Positions 25,600 to 33,478 of a DNA stretch of 64,000 nt are shown here, one piece after another; position 1 is the stretch's first letter; every line of letters starts with the position of its first letter. Below the pieces are notes generated by a model. That model worked only from the letters and a program-made list of their open reading frames with translations, was not told the origin of the DNA and searched no databases. The position numbers were made by a program, and so were the translations under genes. The stretch comes from Orlajensenia sp001423545 (lineage in GTDB: Bacteria > Actinomycetota > Actinomycetes > Actinomycetales > Microbacteriaceae). The DNA lies in the NCBI GenBank assembly GCA_001423545.1, contig LMOK01000001.1:682001-746000 (forward strand). The letters run 5' to 3'.

Positions 25600-25628
25600 C
25601 GAATTCGAACTACTTGTGATGATGTCAA
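25600..25628 (-). promoter_or_regulatory. Promoter and overlapping operator of the OYE operon
   Basis: Minus-strand TTGACA (25628-25623) is a perfect -35 hexamer. Seventeen bp further, the -10 position (25605-25600) lies within the palindrome TTCGAATTCGAA (25598-25609), core CGAATTCG. A repressor at the palindrome would cover the -10 region. Confidence 0.65.
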
Positions 25629-25650
25629 CGCACTACCGTTCGATCTATTC

Positions 25651-25658
25651 CGAATTCG
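25651..25658. promoter_or_regulatory. Second CGAATTCG operator, MarR gene side
   Basis: The same CGAATTCG core as at 25600-25607, 51 bp away, i.e. close to five helical turns. It covers the expected -35 position of the MarR gene promoter (-10 TAGGAT at 25674), which suggests autoregulation. Confidence 0.6.
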
Positions 25659-25673
25659 AAACAAATTCTGAAA

Positions 25674-25679
25674 TAGGAT
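25674..25679 (+). promoter_or_regulatory. -10 box of the MarR gene (leaderless type)
   Basis: TAGGAT followed by exactly 6 bp and the ATG at 25686. The CGAATTCG palindrome lies about 16 bp upstream of it. Confidence 0.6.
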
Positions 25680-25685
25680 GCGAGC

Positions 25686-26171
25686 ATGTCGGATGTCGCC
25701 GTTCCTCCACCGCTGCCCGCGGAGTTCGGGGTGTACTTCGCCCTCCTCGAGGTAGGTGCCCTCGTGCAGCACGGGGTGCAGAGCCAGCTCCGCGAGCACG
25801 GAGACCTCACGCTGGTGCAGTTCCAGATTCTGGCGATCCTCGGAGAGGACCGGTCGGCACCGCGCAGCATGACCGACATCGCGGACAGGCTCGTGCACAG
25901 TCGGAGCGGAGTGACCTACCAGGTCGGCCGGCTGGAGAAGGCCGGCCTCGTCACTCGGGCGCCGTCCGCGACCGACGAGCGCGGCATCGACGTGACCCTC
26001 ACCCCTGCGGGCGCGGCCCTTCTCGAGCGGGTGCTCCCCGGCCATGTCAGCGTGGTGCGCGACGTGCTCGTCGACGCCCTCGCCGACTCCGACCGCGTCG
26101 AACTCACCCGGCTGCTCGGCCTCGTCGCGGCGCACATGCGGTCGCGACCGCCCCGGTCAGCCCGACGGTAG
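25686..26171 (+). CDS. MarR-family transcriptional regulator
   Basis: A 161-residue winged-helix regulator. The helix-turn-helix region reads SMTDIADRLVHSRSGVTYQV followed by RLEKAGLVTRAPSATDERG, where the DxRG wing motif is typical of MarR. It faces the OYE-MDR operon across 100 bp that contain two CGAATTCG palindromes overlapping both promoters. It probably represses both directions and responds to quinones, enones or related oxidants. No cysteine is present in the sequence, so a thiol switch is unlikely and a ligand-binding mode is more probable. Confidence 0.9.
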   Translation: MSDVAVPPPLPAEFGVYFALLEVGALVQHGVQSQLREHGDLTLVQFQILAILGEDRSAPRSMTDIADRLVHSRSGVTYQVGRLEKAGLVTRAPSATDERGIDVTLTPAGAALLERVLPGHVSVVRDVLVDALADSDRVELTRLLGLVAAHMRSRPPRSARR

Positions 26172-26182
26172 GGGTCGGGAGG

Positions 26183-27205
26183 TCACTCGGGCTTCTTCGC
26201 GCGGCTCGGCTGCACGCGCGGCGGCTCCCCCGGCATCTTCGGGAAGTCGGGCGGGAACGGCAGCTCGCCGAGGCCGTTCGCGAGGTCGCGGTCCCACCAC
26301 TCCAGCAGCGTGTCGATGCGGCCGGGCTCGTCGTGCAGCGCCGCCCACGGATCTCCGACGGTGCGCAGGCGGTTCGGAACCGTCAGAACGGTGAAGTCGT
26401 GCGGATCGGCATCCGCCAGCTCGTCCCAGGTGATCGGGCAGGAGACCGGAGCGTGGGCGAGGGCTCGGGGGCTGTAGGCGCCGGCCATGGTGCGATCGCG
26501 ATTGGCCTGGTTGAAGTCCACGAAGATGCGCTCGCCGCGCTCCTCCTTCCACCATGCCGTCGTCACGGCAGCCGGCATGCGTCGCTCCAGTTCTCGGGCG
26601 GCGGCGATCACGGCGTGCCGAACCTCCAGGAACTCGTGCGTGGGCTCGATCGGCGCGAAGACGTGCAGACCGCGATTGCCCGAGGTCTTGATGAAGGCCG
26701 TGAGCCCCGCGTCGGCGAGCACTGAATGCAACTCGACGGCGGCCGCCTTGGCGTCGGCGAAGTCGGTTCCGGGTTGCGGGTCGAGGTCGATGCGCAACTC
26801 GTCGGGGTTGTCGGAGTCTCCGGCGCGCGATGCCCACGGGTGGAACACGATGGTGTTCATCTGCACGGCCCAGACGGCGACGGCCGGTTCGTCGATGACG
26901 AGCTGCGGATGGGATCGGGCGCTCGGATAGACGACGGGCACCGAGCGCACGTAGTCGGGAGCGCCCTTCGGCGGGTTCTTCGAGAAGAACTGGTCGCCGT
27001 CGATGCCGTCACCGAAGCGCTGCAGTGACACGGGCCTGTCGCCGTTCGCCGCCACGAAGGCGTCCCCGACCGCCACGATGTACTGCGCGAGATCGAGCTT
27101 GGTGATGCCGGGCTCGGGGAAGACCACTCTGCTCGGACTGGAGATGCGCACCTCCCGGTCGCCGTGGGGCCCGGGTACGGTCAGCATCGTCGCTTCGCTC
27201 GCCAT
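26183..27205 (-). CDS. Stand-alone LigD-type DNA polymerase/primase domain
   Basis: A 340-residue protein with the archaeo-eukaryotic primase (PolDom) fold used in bacterial end joining. Signs are VSLQRFGDGIDGDQFFSKN then PPKGAPDYV, the catalytic RIDLDPQPG (DxD) and IKTSGNRGLHVFAPI (SGxxGxHV), then YSPRALAHAPVSCPITWDEL. It lacks the ligase and phosphoesterase domains of full LigD. Similar proteins in mycobacteria are PolD1/PrimC-like. The ATP ligase at 22304 could supply sealing. No ku gene is in the window. ATG at 27205 lies 6 bp after TAGGTT. Confidence 0.9.
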   Translation of the reverse strand: MASEATMLTVPGPHGDREVRISSPSRVVFPEPGITKLDLAQYIVAVGDAFVAANGDRPVSLQRFGDGIDGDQFFSKNPPKGAPDYVRSVPVVYPSARSHPQLVIDEPAVAVWAVQMNTIVFHPWASRAGDSDNPDELRIDLDPQPGTDFADAKAAAVELHSVLADAGLTAFIKTSGNRGLHVFAPIEPTHEFLEVRHAVIAAARELERRMPAAVTTAWWKEERGERIFVDFNQANRDRTMAGAYSPRALAHAPVSCPITWDELADADPHDFTVLTVPNRLRTVGDPWAALHDEPGRIDTLLEWWDRDLANGLGELPFPPDFPKMPGEPPRVQPSRAKKPE

Positions 27206-27211
27206 GGCACC

Positions 27212-27217
27212 AACCTA
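27212..27217 (-). promoter_or_regulatory. -10 box for leaderless polymerase message
   Basis: Minus-strand TAGGTT, then exactly 6 bp and the ATG at 27205. It lies inside the 3' end of the upstream antiporter gene, starting 4 bases from its stop codon. Confidence 0.55.
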
Positions 27218-28861
27218 CTCGGGGGCCGGGCGGCGGCGCTTCGACGGCATCCGCCTCGGAGGAGGCACCGGCAGCGCGGCGGGCTTGACCTTGGGGCCGG
27301 CCGTGCGCAGCGCCGTCTCCTCGGCGTCGATCGCGGCGAGCACCGAGAGCACGGCGGCCTCCTGGTACCGCCCCTCGCGGCGGGCCGCGAGCACGGCTTC
27401 ACGCTGCGCCTCGATCATCACGCGCCGCAGTCGCGTGTAGGCGACCGGGCGCGGTTCGCCTCCGGTCGTCGGCGGGTTCTGCAGTGCCTCGGCGAGGAAC
27501 ACCGCATTCGCGCGCAGCCTGTCGATGACCTCGAGCTCGTCGTCGTCGGTGCGCTCCTGCTCGAGCCTCGCCACGCCGGCATCCTCAGCCTCGGCCATGA
27601 GCAGCATCCGCTCCGAGTGCTCCTGGCTGTAGTCGGGAGCGGGAAGCTTCAGCAGCGTGAGGATCCGCGGAAGCGCCAGTCCCTCGAGCAGCGTTCCGAC
27701 CACCACGACGAAGGCGAGGAACTGCAGGAACTCGCGCTGCGGCGTCTCAGGCGGGAGCAGGAACACTGCGATGAGGGTGACGACCCCCCGGATGCCGGCC
27801 GACGAGACGGCGGTCGCATTGCGCCAGCTCCACTGGCGTGCGCGCAGGAACCGCGGACCGTGGCGGTAGAGCCAGGTGAGCATGAAGACCCAGGCGAACC
27901 GCGACACGATGAGCGTCACGAGGATGGCGATGCAGATGCCGATGGTGGGCCAGATGCCGAGACCCGCCGACGAGGCGCCCTCGACGATGCCGGCGAGGTT
28001 CAGGCCGATGAAGAGGAAGACCGCGTTCTCGAGCAGGAACTGGATCGTCTTCCAGTTGAGCCTCTCGGCGATGCGTGCCTCGGCCGACTGGACGGTGGGA
28101 GATCGATAGCCGAGCAGGATGCCGGCGACGACCACCGCCAGAACGCCGGAGCCTCCGATCGCCTGCGCGATGATGAACGCGAGGTACGGGGTGATGAGCG
28201 ACAGGCTGGTGTCGAGCACGGGCGCACGCAGTCGCTTCCGCACCTCGGAGAGCACCCAGCCGATGCCGAGACCGACGCCGACTCCGCCGACCACGGCGAG
28301 CACGAAGTTGCCGGCGATCGCCACCGGGTTCAGAACTGTGACGCTGACGATCGCCATGATCGCTGCGTTCAGCGCGACGAGGGCCGTCGCGTCGTTCAGC
28401 AGGCTCTCGCCCTCGAGGATCGTCACCAGGCGACGGGGAAGCTTCAGGCGACCGGCGACGGCCGACACGGCCACGGCATCGGTCGGGGCCACGACGGCGC
28501 CGAAGGCGAACGCTGCGGCGAGCGTGATGGCGGGAACCAGCATCCAGGTCGCGAAGCCGACCACGACGACGGTGAAGACCACGAGGCCCACGGAGAGTGC
28601 CAGGATGCTGTCGTCGCGGGCACGGATGTCGATGAACGACGTGCGGATCGCCGCGGCGAACAGCAGGGGCGGGATGACGGCGTAGAGCACCAGCTCGGGC
28701 TCGATCTCGACCCGGGGAACCGCGGGGATGAAGGAGGCGACGGCGCCGACGGCCACGAGGGCGACAGGGGCCGACCATCCGATGCGCCCGGTGAAGCCCG
28801 TCACCGTCACGGTGACCAGCACGAAGGCGACGACCCAGACGACCGTCGTCACGGTATCCAT
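27215..28861 (-). CDS. CPA1-family Na+/H+ antiporter
   Basis: A 548-residue membrane protein with about 12 transmembrane segments in residues 1-410 and a cytosolic tail of about 140 residues. Characteristic motifs are FGAVVAPTDAVAVSAV (the TDP/TDA ion-binding loop), LEGESLLNDATALVAL (ESLLND, a CPA1 hallmark) and SSAGIRGVVTLIAVF. The tail is charged and helical and ends in a Pro/Arg-rich stretch. It exchanges Na+ or K+ for H+ across the membrane. Confidence 0.93.
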   Translation of the reverse strand: MDTVTTVVWVVAFVLVTVTVTGFTGRIGWSAPVALVAVGAVASFIPAVPRVEIEPELVLYAVIPPLLFAAAIRTSFIDIRARDDSILALSVGLVVFTVVVVGFATWMLVPAITLAAAFAFGAVVAPTDAVAVSAVAGRLKLPRRLVTILEGESLLNDATALVALNAAIMAIVSVTVLNPVAIAGNFVLAVVGGVGVGLGIGWVLSEVRKRLRAPVLDTSLSLITPYLAFIIAQAIGGSGVLAVVVAGILLGYRSPTVQSAEARIAERLNWKTIQFLLENAVFLFIGLNLAGIVEGASSAGLGIWPTIGICIAILVTLIVSRFAWVFMLTWLYRHGPRFLRARQWSWRNATAVSSAGIRGVVTLIAVFLLPPETPQREFLQFLAFVVVVGTLLEGLALPRILTLLKLPAPDYSQEHSERMLLMAEAEDAGVARLEQERTDDDELEVIDRLRANAVFLAEALQNPPTTGGEPRPVAYTRLRRVMIEAQREAVLAARREGRYQEAAVLSVLAAIDAEETALRTAGPKVKPAALPVPPPRRMPSKRRRPAPE

Positions 28862-29002
28862 CTAGGCGTGCCGTTCCGACAGGGTGGTTCTGCAGGCGCC
28901 GGTTGCAGTCATCCGACAACGATAGCGACAGCGATGGCCCGGTTGGTGCTGCTGTCCGGGACAGGCCAGAATGGAGTCTCACCGCATGAAATGGAGAGCC
29001 TG

Positions 29003-29113
29003 ATGTCGGCTGAAGTGATCCTCTGGTCCGTTGTCGGACTGATCGGCCTCGTCGGCGGAGTCGGACTCGTCGCGGCCATCGTCGCCATGGTGAAGTCGGG
29101 CTACCAGGGCTGA
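29003..29113 (+). CDS. Small single-pass membrane protein, 36 residues
   Basis: MSAEVILWSVVGLIGLVGG starts a 36-residue product that is almost entirely one hydrophobic helix followed by a short MVKSGYQG tail. A GGAGA site lies 6 bp ahead of ATG 29003, and an in-frame ATG at 28991 would add only 4 residues. No function can be assigned. It stands alone between divergent and convergent neighbours. Confidence 0.55.
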   Translation: MSAEVILWSVVGLIGLVGGVGLVAAIVAMVKSGYQG

Positions 29114-29129
29114 CGCCGACGCGCCTCTC

Positions 29130-29681
29130 TCAGGCGCGGAACATCCCCAGCACGGTGAGCCCCGTGTCGGGGCTGTGCACGACCTCGATCGGGTCTCCGG
29201 CCGCCACCGACCCGCGCTTCACGACGCGCAGGTAGGCTCCCAGCCGGCCGGCAGCGCCGAAGCGCTTGACCCACCCACGTTCGTGCTCGCCACCCACCCA
29301 GCGCGCGAAGGTTCCGCACGGGGTGCGGGGCATGGTGACTTCGAGCACGACGGATGCCTCATCCGTGCCGATGCGCCACCGCTCGCCGATGCGCGCCGCA
29401 TTCACGTCGATGCCAGACACCCGCAGGTTCTCGCCGAACCACCCGGCGGGAAGCTCGCGGCCGAGCTCGCTCTCCCAGTACTCCGCGTCCTCCTGGGCGT
29501 AGGCGTAGACCGCCTTGTCGAAGCCGCCGTGGTGCTTGCGGTCGACCTGCACGTCGGATCGCAGCCCGTACGGCCCGATCTTCGCGCGCGACCTGACCGC
29601 CACCTTGTCGATGGCCGTCACCCCGTTGCCGCGGTCGGGGCGGAGTTCGCGGACGACGCAGGCGGCGAGGAGTTCAGGCAT
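29130..29681 (-). CDS. MOSC-domain protein
   Basis: A 183-residue protein with the MOSC (molybdenum cofactor sulfurase C-terminal) fold. YiiM-like signs are RKHHGGFDKAVYAYAQED near residues 48-65, PAGWFGENLRVSGID and MPRTPCGTF with the conserved Cys. Members hydroxylate or reduce N-hydroxylated bases or carry sulfur. The ATG at 29681 lies 6 bp after TAGGAT. Confidence 0.9.
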   Translation of the reverse strand: MPELLAACVVRELRPDRGNGVTAIDKVAVRSRAKIGPYGLRSDVQVDRKHHGGFDKAVYAYAQEDAEYWESELGRELPAGWFGENLRVSGIDVNAARIGERWRIGTDEASVVLEVTMPRTPCGTFARWVGGEHERGWVKRFGAAGRLGAYLRVVKRGSVAAGDPIEVVHSPDTGLTVLGMFRA

Positions 29682-29687
29682 GAGGCA

Positions 29688-29693
29688 ATCCTA
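29688..29693 (-). promoter_or_regulatory. -10 box for leaderless MOSC message
   Basis: Minus-strand TAGGAT, then exactly 6 bp and the ATG at 29681. Confidence 0.58.
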
Positions 29694-29787
29694 GGAGGAG
29701 CTCCTCCAGCGATAGCGCAACGCGAGCGGCAACTCCCGGCCTGGGGAGCTCGGCGGCCCGGACGCCTGGACGACCGGGCCGATGCGC

Positions 29788-29928
29788 CTACTTCTTGTGA
29801 GTGGCGCCGCTGACGGCGTCGCTCGATGAACGGCCTTCGACCTTGGCCTTCTTGTCCGCGCGCTTCTCCTTGAGGGTCTTGCTCGCGGCGGTCTTGCTGG
29901 ACGATTTCTTCGGTGACTTGTCTGACAC
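29788..29928 (-). CDS. Small Lys-rich protein
   Basis: A 46-residue, strongly basic product (SDKSPKKSSSKTAASKTLK then EKRADKKAKVEG) starting at GTG 29928, with AAAGGG about 8 bp upstream. The LKEKRADKKAK core resembles a small conserved protein family seen in Microbacteriaceae and related actinobacteria; its function is unknown. The charge suggests binding to nucleic acid, which is inference. Confidence 0.65.
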   Translation of the reverse strand: MSDKSPKKSSSKTAASKTLKEKRADKKAKVEGRSSSDAVSGATHKK

Positions 29929-30146
29929 TGTGACGCCCTTTGATCGGGAAGCCTGGACGGCCCCGTGCGGCAACCTTACGCGTCCGCCACCCGCCCGCCG
30001 GGCACATGGGGTGCATTCGCGGGAACGGATGGCCGGCGCCGCGCGAACGATCGTGCCGACGGGCGCGCCGAGGCCGTCGAGGCCGCAGGGGCTGAACACA
30101 TTCCCACGAAGTGGATCGGCGCCCTCGACTGACGGAGGATGGGACC

Positions 30147-31169
30147 ATGACATCGAACACCAGCACGCAGATCCAGCTCGTCGCCCGGCCCGTCGGCTGG
30201 CCGACCCACGACGACTTCCGCAGTGTCACCGTCGAGCTGCCCGAGCTGGCTCCCGGCGAGGTGCGGGTCGCGAACGAGTTCATCTCGGTCGACCCGTACA
30301 TGCGCGGCCGCATGAACGACGTCCGCAGCTACACACCGCCCTACGCCCTCGGCGAGACCATGACCGGCGGCGCCATCGGACGCGTCGTCGAGTCGACCTC
30401 CGACGCCCACTCGGTCGGCGACGTCGTGCTGCACCAGGAGGGCTGGCGCGATGTGAGCCAGGGAGCGGCATCCGGCTACAGGGTCGTTCCCGAGCTTCCG
30501 GGCGTTCCCCTGTCCGCCTACCTCGGAATGCTGGGCCTGACCGGATTCACCGCCTACCTCGGACTGCTCGAGATCGCGAAGATGAAGGAGGGCGACATCG
30601 TCTTCATCTCGGGCGCTGCCGGTGCCGTCGGAACGGCCGCAGGACAGATCGCGCGACTGAAGGGCGCCTCGCGCGTGATCGGCTCGGCCGGAACACCCGA
30701 CAAGGTCGCTCTCCTCACGGAGAAGTACGGCTACGACGCGGCGTTCAACTACAAGGACGCCCCGGTGCGGAAGCAGCTGAAGGCCGCCGCGCCCGACGGC
30801 ATCGACGTGTACTTCGACAACGTGGGCGGCGACCACCTCGAGGCCGCCCTCAGCTCCTTCAACGACGGCGGACGCGCGGCGCTCTGCGGCGCCATCCAGG
30901 ACTACAACGCCACCGAGCGCGTCGCCGGGCCCTCGAACATGGCGAACATCGTCACCCGCGGCCTCACGCTGCAGGGGTTCACCGTCGGCAACCACTTCCA
31001 GCACTACCGCGCCTTCACCGAGGAGATGACGGGCTGGTTCCGCGACGGGAAGATCGTGTTCGACGAGACCGTCGTCGCGGGCATCGACAACGCCGTCGAG
31101 GCCTTCTTCGGGCTCATGCGCGGCGAGAACACCGGCAAGATGGTCGTTCGGGTGGGCTCGGCGGCCTGA
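30147..31169 (+). CDS. NADP-dependent MDR oxidoreductase (PTGR/CurA-like)
   Basis: A 340-residue medium-chain reductase of the leukotriene B4 dehydrogenase/CurA type. Signs are FISVDPYMRGRMNDVRSY near residues 43-60, MLGLTGFTAYLGLLEIAKMK then GDIVFISGAAGAVGTAAGQI (AxxGxVG NADP loop), and VDVYFDNVGGDHLEAAL-like sequence. These enzymes reduce alpha,beta-unsaturated ketones with NADPH. A GGAGG site precedes ATG 30147. No operon partner; a 12-bp-stem hairpin follows the stop. Confidence 0.92.
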   Translation: MTSNTSTQIQLVARPVGWPTHDDFRSVTVELPELAPGEVRVANEFISVDPYMRGRMNDVRSYTPPYALGETMTGGAIGRVVESTSDAHSVGDVVLHQEGWRDVSQGAASGYRVVPELPGVPLSAYLGMLGLTGFTAYLGLLEIAKMKEGDIVFISGAAGAVGTAAGQIARLKGASRVIGSAGTPDKVALLTEKYGYDAAFNYKDAPVRKQLKAAAPDGIDVYFDNVGGDHLEAALSSFNDGGRAALCGAIQDYNATERVAGPSNMANIVTRGLTLQGFTVGNHFQHYRAFTEEMTGWFRDGKIVFDETVVAGIDNAVEAFFGLMRGENTGKMVVRVGSAA

Positions 31170-31183
31170 CAGCCCTCTGCTGC

Positions 31184-31223
31184 CGGATGCCGCCCCTCGT
31201 CACTCGCCGACGGGCGGCATCCG
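31184..31223. terminator. Bidirectional hairpin between convergent genes
   Basis: Perfect 12-bp arms CGGATGCCGCCC (31184-31195) and GGGCGGCATCCG (31212-31223) begin 14 bp after the MDR stop. The right arm lies within the last codons of the convergent metalloprotease-like gene. The arms contain the GGATGCC word that is so common in this genome. Confidence 0.7.
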
Positions 31224-32267
31224 CGAGTCGATGGCGGCGTTCAACGCGTCGACCTGCACGTTCATCTGCTCCAGCTTCTTCGCCTTCTCATCAAACTCGG
31301 CGCGCCGAGTCGTGATGGAGTCGTACAGCGCGTCGAGCGTCGCCTGTCGATCGAGCAGCTCCGCGCGCTCGGCATCGAACTGCTCCTGGGTTCCGGCATC
31401 CGGGGCGTCCCAGCGGGCGTTGAAGTCGTCGATGTCCGCGCTCAGCCGATCCGACTCCTCGGTGTAGTCGTGCGAGTCGACCTCGATGTCGCCGCGCAGG
31501 GTGTCGAGCTCGGCGACGAGGGCCTCCGACTGGGTCTGCAGCGCCGAGAAGACGCCCTCGCTGGTCACGTGCAACGCGACCAGCTCGGCCCGATCATCGA
31601 AGTACCGGGCGTAGTGCTTCTCGAGGGCCGGAGACAGCCCGGTGAACTCGGTTCCGAGGATGGAGTGCAGCTCGGTCGCCCGTCCGGCGTCGTCGATGCC
31701 CGCGTAGAGCGCCAGCTTGTCGAGGAACGCCGGATCGTCGGCGAGCCGCGCTGCCTCGTCCTCCAGCAGTGATGAGATCTCGCTCTGCTCTCCGAAGCTC
31801 ATGCGCGCCCACACGGCGTGCAGCATCTCGTGGGCGGCGGTGACGACCTGCATGCCGTCGAGCCGCTCGTCGGTGATGTCGAACAGGTGGATCGCACGAC
31901 CCACCGGCACGTAGCATCCGAGGGTCACTCCCTGCTCGAGGAGCTGGTTGCACGACGCATTGAACGCGGCGCGGTCCTCGATCGCCGGAACACTGGCGTA
32001 GAAGGTGAAGCGCGCCTCGTCGGTCATCCCGGCGCGCTGGGCGAACTGCACGGCGGCGGCCTGCGGCTGATGCGTCCACACCACGATCTGATCGGTGAGC
32101 CGCACGGGGTTCGCGAAGGCCCAGACCGCGGCGACGGCGCCGAGGGCGACCAGCAGCCAGACCACGATGCGGCGTCCGCGTCTCGGGCGACGCGGCGGGT
32201 CGGCGTCGAACGGGGTGCCGTACGGGGAGGTGTACGGCTCTCGGGGATCGGACGTGAACAGGGTCAC
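31200..32267 (-). CDS. Membrane-anchored protein with HExxH motif
   Basis: A 355-residue protein. After a Pro/Arg-rich cytosolic start there is one transmembrane helix (residues about 34-52, IVVWLLVALGAVAAVWAFA). The extracellular part carries AAHEMLHAVW, an HExxH zinc-protease motif, and a long helical coiled-coil region in the last 130 residues (LETLRGD-type heptads). Two cysteines (SCNQLL, LGCYVP) may pair. Peptidase activity is inferred from the motif only. The GTG at 32267 is chosen because GGGAGG lies 7-8 bp upstream. Confidence 0.7.
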   Translation of the reverse strand: MTLFTSDPREPYTSPYGTPFDADPPRRPRRGRRIVVWLLVALGAVAAVWAFANPVRLTDQIVVWTHQPQAAAVQFAQRAGMTDEARFTFYASVPAIEDRAAFNASCNQLLEQGVTLGCYVPVGRAIHLFDITDERLDGMQVVTAAHEMLHAVWARMSFGEQSEISSLLEDEAARLADDPAFLDKLALYAGIDDAGRATELHSILGTEFTGLSPALEKHYARYFDDRAELVALHVTSEGVFSALQTQSEALVAELDTLRGDIEVDSHDYTEESDRLSADIDDFNARWDAPDAGTQEQFDAERAELLDRQATLDALYDSITTRRAEFDEKAKKLEQMNVQVDALNAAIDSRMPPVGE

Positions 32268-32394
32268 TGCGCCGCCCTCCCTCCGTCGGCCGTGCAGGGT
32301 CGGCCCGAGCGGCAGTTTAGGCGCGCGAGGCTGCGAGCGCATGGGTGCGACATGCGGGGAATAGGTCGTGCCGCTCAGCTGCACGACACTGTGA

Positions 32395-32406
32395 ATGCGT
32401 ACGCAT
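32395..32406. promoter_or_regulatory. Palindrome ahead of the alpha/beta-hydrolase gene
   Basis: ATGCGTACGCAT is a perfect 12-bp palindrome 78 bp ahead of the hydrolase start and 128 bp ahead of the divergent gene. It could be an operator; no regulator for it is seen nearby. Confidence 0.35.
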
Positions 32407-32483
32407 CTGTCTTACGGTTGTCTGCGTGCGCGGCGGACGCCGCGTCCGGCGAAAGTTCGTTCGACTCGAGGAAGCAGGCATCG

Positions 32484-33305
32484 GTGCCGACCATCATGAC
32501 CACGGATGACGTGAAGCTGCACTTTACGGAGTCCGGCTCCCCCGATGGCCGGCCTGTGGTGCTGATCGCCGGCTTCAAGGCGGCGGCCACGAGCTGGATC
32601 TACCAGCGCAAGGCCCTCGCGAAGGCCGGCTACAGGGTGATCGCGTTCGATCGGCGAGGCCATGGCGAGTCGGAGACTCCGGATGCCGGTCACACCATGC
32701 AGCGCCACGGAGCCGATGTGCGCGAGCTGCTCGACAGCCTCGACCTTCACGATGCCGTCCTCGTCGGAGGCTCGATGGGCGGCAACGCCATCTGGTCGCT
32801 CACGTCGCAGTTCGGCACGGATCGGGTGGGCGCCATCGTCATCGTCGACCAGACGCCGACGATGCTGAACACCGACGACTGGCCCTACGGCTTCTACGAC
32901 TACGACGCGGCGACGATCGAGTCGATGTTCGCCACGGGAGTTCCCGACACGGGCCGCGCCACCGCTCGATCCAAGGGGGTCGTGCGCATCGGACGCCTCG
33001 TGCGCGCCATGGACGTGCGTCGCAGCGGACTCAAGGTGTCGTTCAGCGCCGGCGAGTTGGCACTCCTCGACGACCACGCCCGACAGGACTGGCGTGAGGC
33101 TGTGGCTGCGGTCGACGTGCCGGTGCTCTTCGTGGCCGGGCGCGAGAGCGAGTTCTGGCCGAGTGAGCACGCGCCGGCGGCTGCCGCACTGAACCCCTTG
33201 GCGGCATCCGTGATCATCGAGAAGAACGGCCACGCGGCGAACATCGAGCAGCCGGTGAAGTTCAACGAGGCGCTGCTGGGGTTCCTGGCGACGACAGCTC
33301 GCTGA
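32484..33305 (+). CDS. Alpha/beta-fold hydrolase
   Basis: A 273-residue hydrolase. The core is VVLIAGFKAAATSWIYQ, FDRRGHGESETP and the nucleophile elbow GGSMGG with Ser in the GxSxG position; the C-terminal His is in KNGHAANIEQP. Substrate unknown; the family includes haloperoxidase-like and ester hydrolases. The GTG at 32484 is chosen for the GAGGAA site 9 bp upstream; ATG 32496 is an alternative. Followed by repeat family B. Confidence 0.87.
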   Translation: MPTIMTTDDVKLHFTESGSPDGRPVVLIAGFKAAATSWIYQRKALAKAGYRVIAFDRRGHGESETPDAGHTMQRHGADVRELLDSLDLHDAVLVGGSMGGNAIWSLTSQFGTDRVGAIVIVDQTPTMLNTDDWPYGFYDYDAATIESMFATGVPDTGRATARSKGVVRIGRLVRAMDVRRSGLKVSFSAGELALLDDHARQDWREAVAAVDVPVLFVAGRESEFWPSEHAPAAAALNPLAASVIIEKNGHAANIEQPVKFNEALLGFLATTAR

Positions 33306-33358
33306 GCACCCGCTGACCTCGCTGACCCCGCTGAGCGAGTAGTGCCCGACACCCCCAC

Positions 33359-33478
33359 CCGCTGATCGAGTAGTGCCCGACGAAGTCGGACACGTATCGA
33401 GATCACCCAAGCGTCGCGCCGATCGGGCGTGGTTTCGATACGGCTGCTCGCTTCGCTCGCGGCCTACTCAACCAGCGG
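33359..33478. repeat. Intergenic repeat family B, copy 2
   Basis: CCGCTGATCGAGTAG at the left end and CTACTCAACCAGCGG at the right form 15-bp terminal inverted repeats with three mismatches. The inner arms TATCGAGATC / TTTCGATACGG are also inverted. A truncated start (CCGCTGAGCGAGTAGTGCCC) precedes it at 33329. The right end includes the stop codon of the FAD-linked oxidase. Confidence 0.82.

Noticed and set aside
27747..28982. Long ORF antisense-frame to the CPA1 antiporter
   Set aside because: Same strand but shifted frame, product is Arg/His/Pro-rich without hydrophobic helices; a shadow of the antiporter.
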